Of a stretch of 6,698 nucleotides of DNA, positions 5,262-6,698 are shown piece after piece (position 1 is the first letter of the stretch; the number at the start of each line of letters is the position of its first letter). The notes below the pieces were generated by a model, which worked only from the letters and a program-made list of their open reading frames with translations, was not told where the DNA came from and searched no databases. This DNA is from Candidatus Dormiibacterota bacterium. Its GTDB lineage: Bacteria > Chloroflexota > Dormibacteria > UBA8260 > Bog-877. Both the position numbers and the translations under genes were made by a program. Where the stretch lies: contig PLTL01000297.1 of NCBI GenBank assembly GCA_003164475.1, positions 14,120 through 20,817 of the forward strand, in the 5' to 3' direction.

Positions 5262-6698
5262 TTGAGCGAAGAACCAGAGCCGACCGCCGCTCCCAAGAGG
5301 CGGTCCCCGGAGACCCCAAAGATCGAGACGTTGCCGCTGGTGCCGCTCCGGGACAACGTGGTGCTGCCCCTTCAGCTGGCCCCCCTGGGCGCCGGTCGGG
5401 ACCGCTCGGTGGCCAGCCTGGAGGCCGCGGTGGCGGCTGAGGGCAAGGTGGTGCTGGCGGTCCAGCGCCAGAGCGAGCTGGACGAGGTCCAGCTCCTGGA
5501 CCTGTACCCGATCGCCACCGTGGCCCAGATAGGTGCCTTCCGCCGCGGCACGGCCGGGGCCCAGGTTCTGGTGGAGGGCCAGCGCCGGGTCCGATTGATC
5601 GAGCTGGAGGTGGGCGAGACCTGGACCGCCAAGGTCGTCGAGATCCCCGAGATTGAGCCCGTGGGCACCGAGATTGACGCCCTGGCGGGATCGGTCCGCC
5701 AGCTCTTCGCCGACTACGTGGCGGCCGGGGCCGCAGTCGCCCCCGAGCTGGCCGTGGCAGTCGCGCGGGCCAAGGAACCCGGCAAGGTCGCTGACCTCAC
5801 CGGGACCGCTCCCGACCTCGATCCCCAGGACCGGATCGCACTGCTCCAGGAGCCCGATGTCGAGCGCCGCCTGCGGGGTCTGGTGCCGCTGCTGGCACGT
5901 CAGCTCGAGGTGGCCCAGCTGCGCAACAAGATCCAGCAGGACGTGGCCCAGACCATCAACCAGGGCCAGCGCGAGGCGATTCTCCGGGAGCAGCTCAAGG
6001 CCATCCGCAAGGAGCTGGCCGAGGTCGGTGGCGAGTCCACGGCCGAGGACGACCTGCGGGAGCGGATCGACGCTGCCGGCATGCCCGACACGGTTCACGC
6101 CCGGGCCCTCAAGGAGCTGGACCGGCTGGAGTCGCTGCCCAGCGCCTCCCCCGAGGTGGGGATCGTGCGCACCTACGTGGAGTGGCTGGCCGACCTCCCC
6201 TGGCATGACGCTGGGGCGGAGCGGGTCGACATCCGCGAGGCGGCCCGGATCCTCGACGAGGACCACTACGGGCTGCCCAAGGTCAAGGAGCGGATCCTGG
6301 AGTGGATGGCGGTCCGCAAGCGGGTGCTGGATCGCCGGGCTGCCGCGGTCGCGACCGAGGCCGCCCAGGGAATGCCGGAGGCCGCCCCGGGAGCGCCGGA
6401 GGCCGCCGCCGCTCCCCAGCCCGCGGTCGAGGACCCCGGCCCCCAGCCCCATCCGCTGCAGACCCCGATCCTCTGCTTCGTGGGCCCGCCCGGAGTTGGC
6501 AAGACCTCGCTGGGTCGGAGCATCGCCCGCGCCCTGGGACGCAAGCTGGTGAGGGTCTCCCTGGGCGGAATTCGCGACGAGGCGGAGATCCGCGGACATC
6601 GGCGCACCTACATCGGGGCACTGCCGGGCCGGGTGATTCAGGCCATGAAGCAGGCCGGCACCAAGAACCCGGTGATGATGCTCGACGAGATCGACAAG
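5262..6698 (+). CDS. lon: ATP-dependent Lon protease, N-terminal 479 residues (3' end off window)
   Basis: Lon is a cytoplasmic AAA+ serine protease that degrades misfolded and regulatory proteins. The visible part has a charged extension (1-20), then the N-terminal substrate-binding domain beginning [13 protein letters not shown] (24-36). A long helical, coiled-coil-like region follows at about 214-255 ([17 protein letters not shown]), with [18 protein letters not shown] leading into the ATPase at about 336-353. Walker A is GPPGVGKT (408-415) and Walker B VMMLDE (471-476), with the typical [14 protein letters not shown] and [11 protein letters not shown] between them. The proteolytic domain with the Ser-Lys dyad is off window; full proteins are about 800 residues. 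Unusually, an Ala/Pro/Glu-rich insertion (about 360-400) separates the helical region from the ATPase, where only a few residues are normal. The start is TTG at 5262 with GGAG seven bases upstream. It is divergent from the membrane pair with strong dyads upstream, and no HspR-type HAIR repeat is apparent. Confidence 0.95.
   Translation, partial: MSEEPEPTAAPKRRSPETPKIETLPLVPLRDNVVLPLQLAPLGAGRDRSVASLEAAVAAEGKVVLAVQRQSELDEVQLLDLYPIATVAQIGAFRRGTAGAQVLVEGQRRVRLIELEVGETWTAKVVEIPEIEPVGTEIDALAGSVRQLFADYVAAGAAVAPELAVAVARAKEPGKVADLTGTAPDLDPQDRIALLQEPDVERRLRGLVPLLARQLEVAQLRNKIQQDVAQTINQGQREAILREQLKAIRKELAEVGGESTAEDDLRERIDAAGMPDTVHARALKELDRLESLPSASPEVGIVRTYVEWLADLPWHDAGAERVDIREAARILDEDHYGLPKVKERILEWMAVRKRVLDRRAAAVATEAAQGMPEAAPGAPEAAAAPQPAVEDPGPQPHPLQTPILCFVGPPGVGKTSLGRSIARALGRKLVRVSLGGIRDEAEIRGHRRTYIGALPGRVIQAMKQAGTKNPVMMLDEIDK
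6369..6410 (+). repeat. Imperfect 21-bp tandem repeat inside lon
   Basis: Two adjacent 21-bp units (6369-6389 and 6390-6410) agree at 17 of 21 positions and encode GMPEAAP and GAPEAAA. They form the core of the low-complexity insertion in Lon and suggest that it grew by in-frame duplication. Confidence 0.6.

Noticed and set aside
5261..5277. HspR HAIR-like half site CTTGAGC at the lon start
   Set aside because: The partner ACTCAAG at N7 is absent and the half site overlaps the start codon, so it is most likely chance.
5034..6599. 521-codon minus-strand open frame opposite lon
   Set aside because: It is the antisense of an unambiguous Lon coding sequence; the Leu/Gly/His-rich translation has no domain signature.
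1..6698. tRNA, rRNA, CRISPR array, insertion sequence or attachment site
   Set aside because: No cloverleaf-like segment, no regularly spaced repeats, no transposase or integrase motifs, and almost all bases are accounted for by housekeeping genes.

Overview
The window is very GC-rich (about 70% by eye) and densely coding, and only one of its seven genes starts with ATG (three GTG, three TTG). The prenyl synthase motifs, the apparent leaderless promoters and the membrane-protein pair all resemble Actinomycetota or neighbouring high-GC Terrabacteria such as Dormibacterota or Chloroflexota. The sequence alone does not decide the phylum. I see no mobile element, CRISPR array or RNA gene, so this looks like ordinary chromosomal sequence.

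Left part (1-2477, minus strand): a tightly packed isoprenoid/hopanoid operon reading leftwards. ispH (HMBPP reductase, last step of the MEP pathway) overlaps a short-chain polyprenyl diphosphate synthase by 11 nt. That gene overlaps a squalene-hopene cyclase by 4 nt (TTGA). The cyclase runs off the left edge. Together they cover C5 precursor formation, chain elongation and triterpene cyclisation. A squalene synthase is needed between the last two steps and is not in the window.

Centre (2478-3942): a 190-nt divergent promoter region, then a plus-strand zinc-dependent medium-chain alcohol dehydrogenase. ispH and the dehydrogenase each have a TAnnnT hexamer exactly 7 nt before the start codon, so both transcripts may be leaderless.

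Right part (3943-6698): a short convergent gap with GC-rich hairpins, then a minus-strand pair of membrane proteins. One is a COG4280-like polytopic protein with two ExxE motifs; the other is a 70-residue two-helix protein, coupled by a GTGA overlap. A 277-nt divergent intergenic region without any TA dinucleotide follows, carrying strong dyads in front of a plus-strand Lon protease gene. Lon runs off the right edge just after Walker B and has an unusual Ala/Pro-rich insertion directly before its AAA+ domain.

I found no clearly new system. The best leads are the Lon insertion, the paired leaderless promoters, the lon upstream dyads and the little-characterised ExxE membrane pair.
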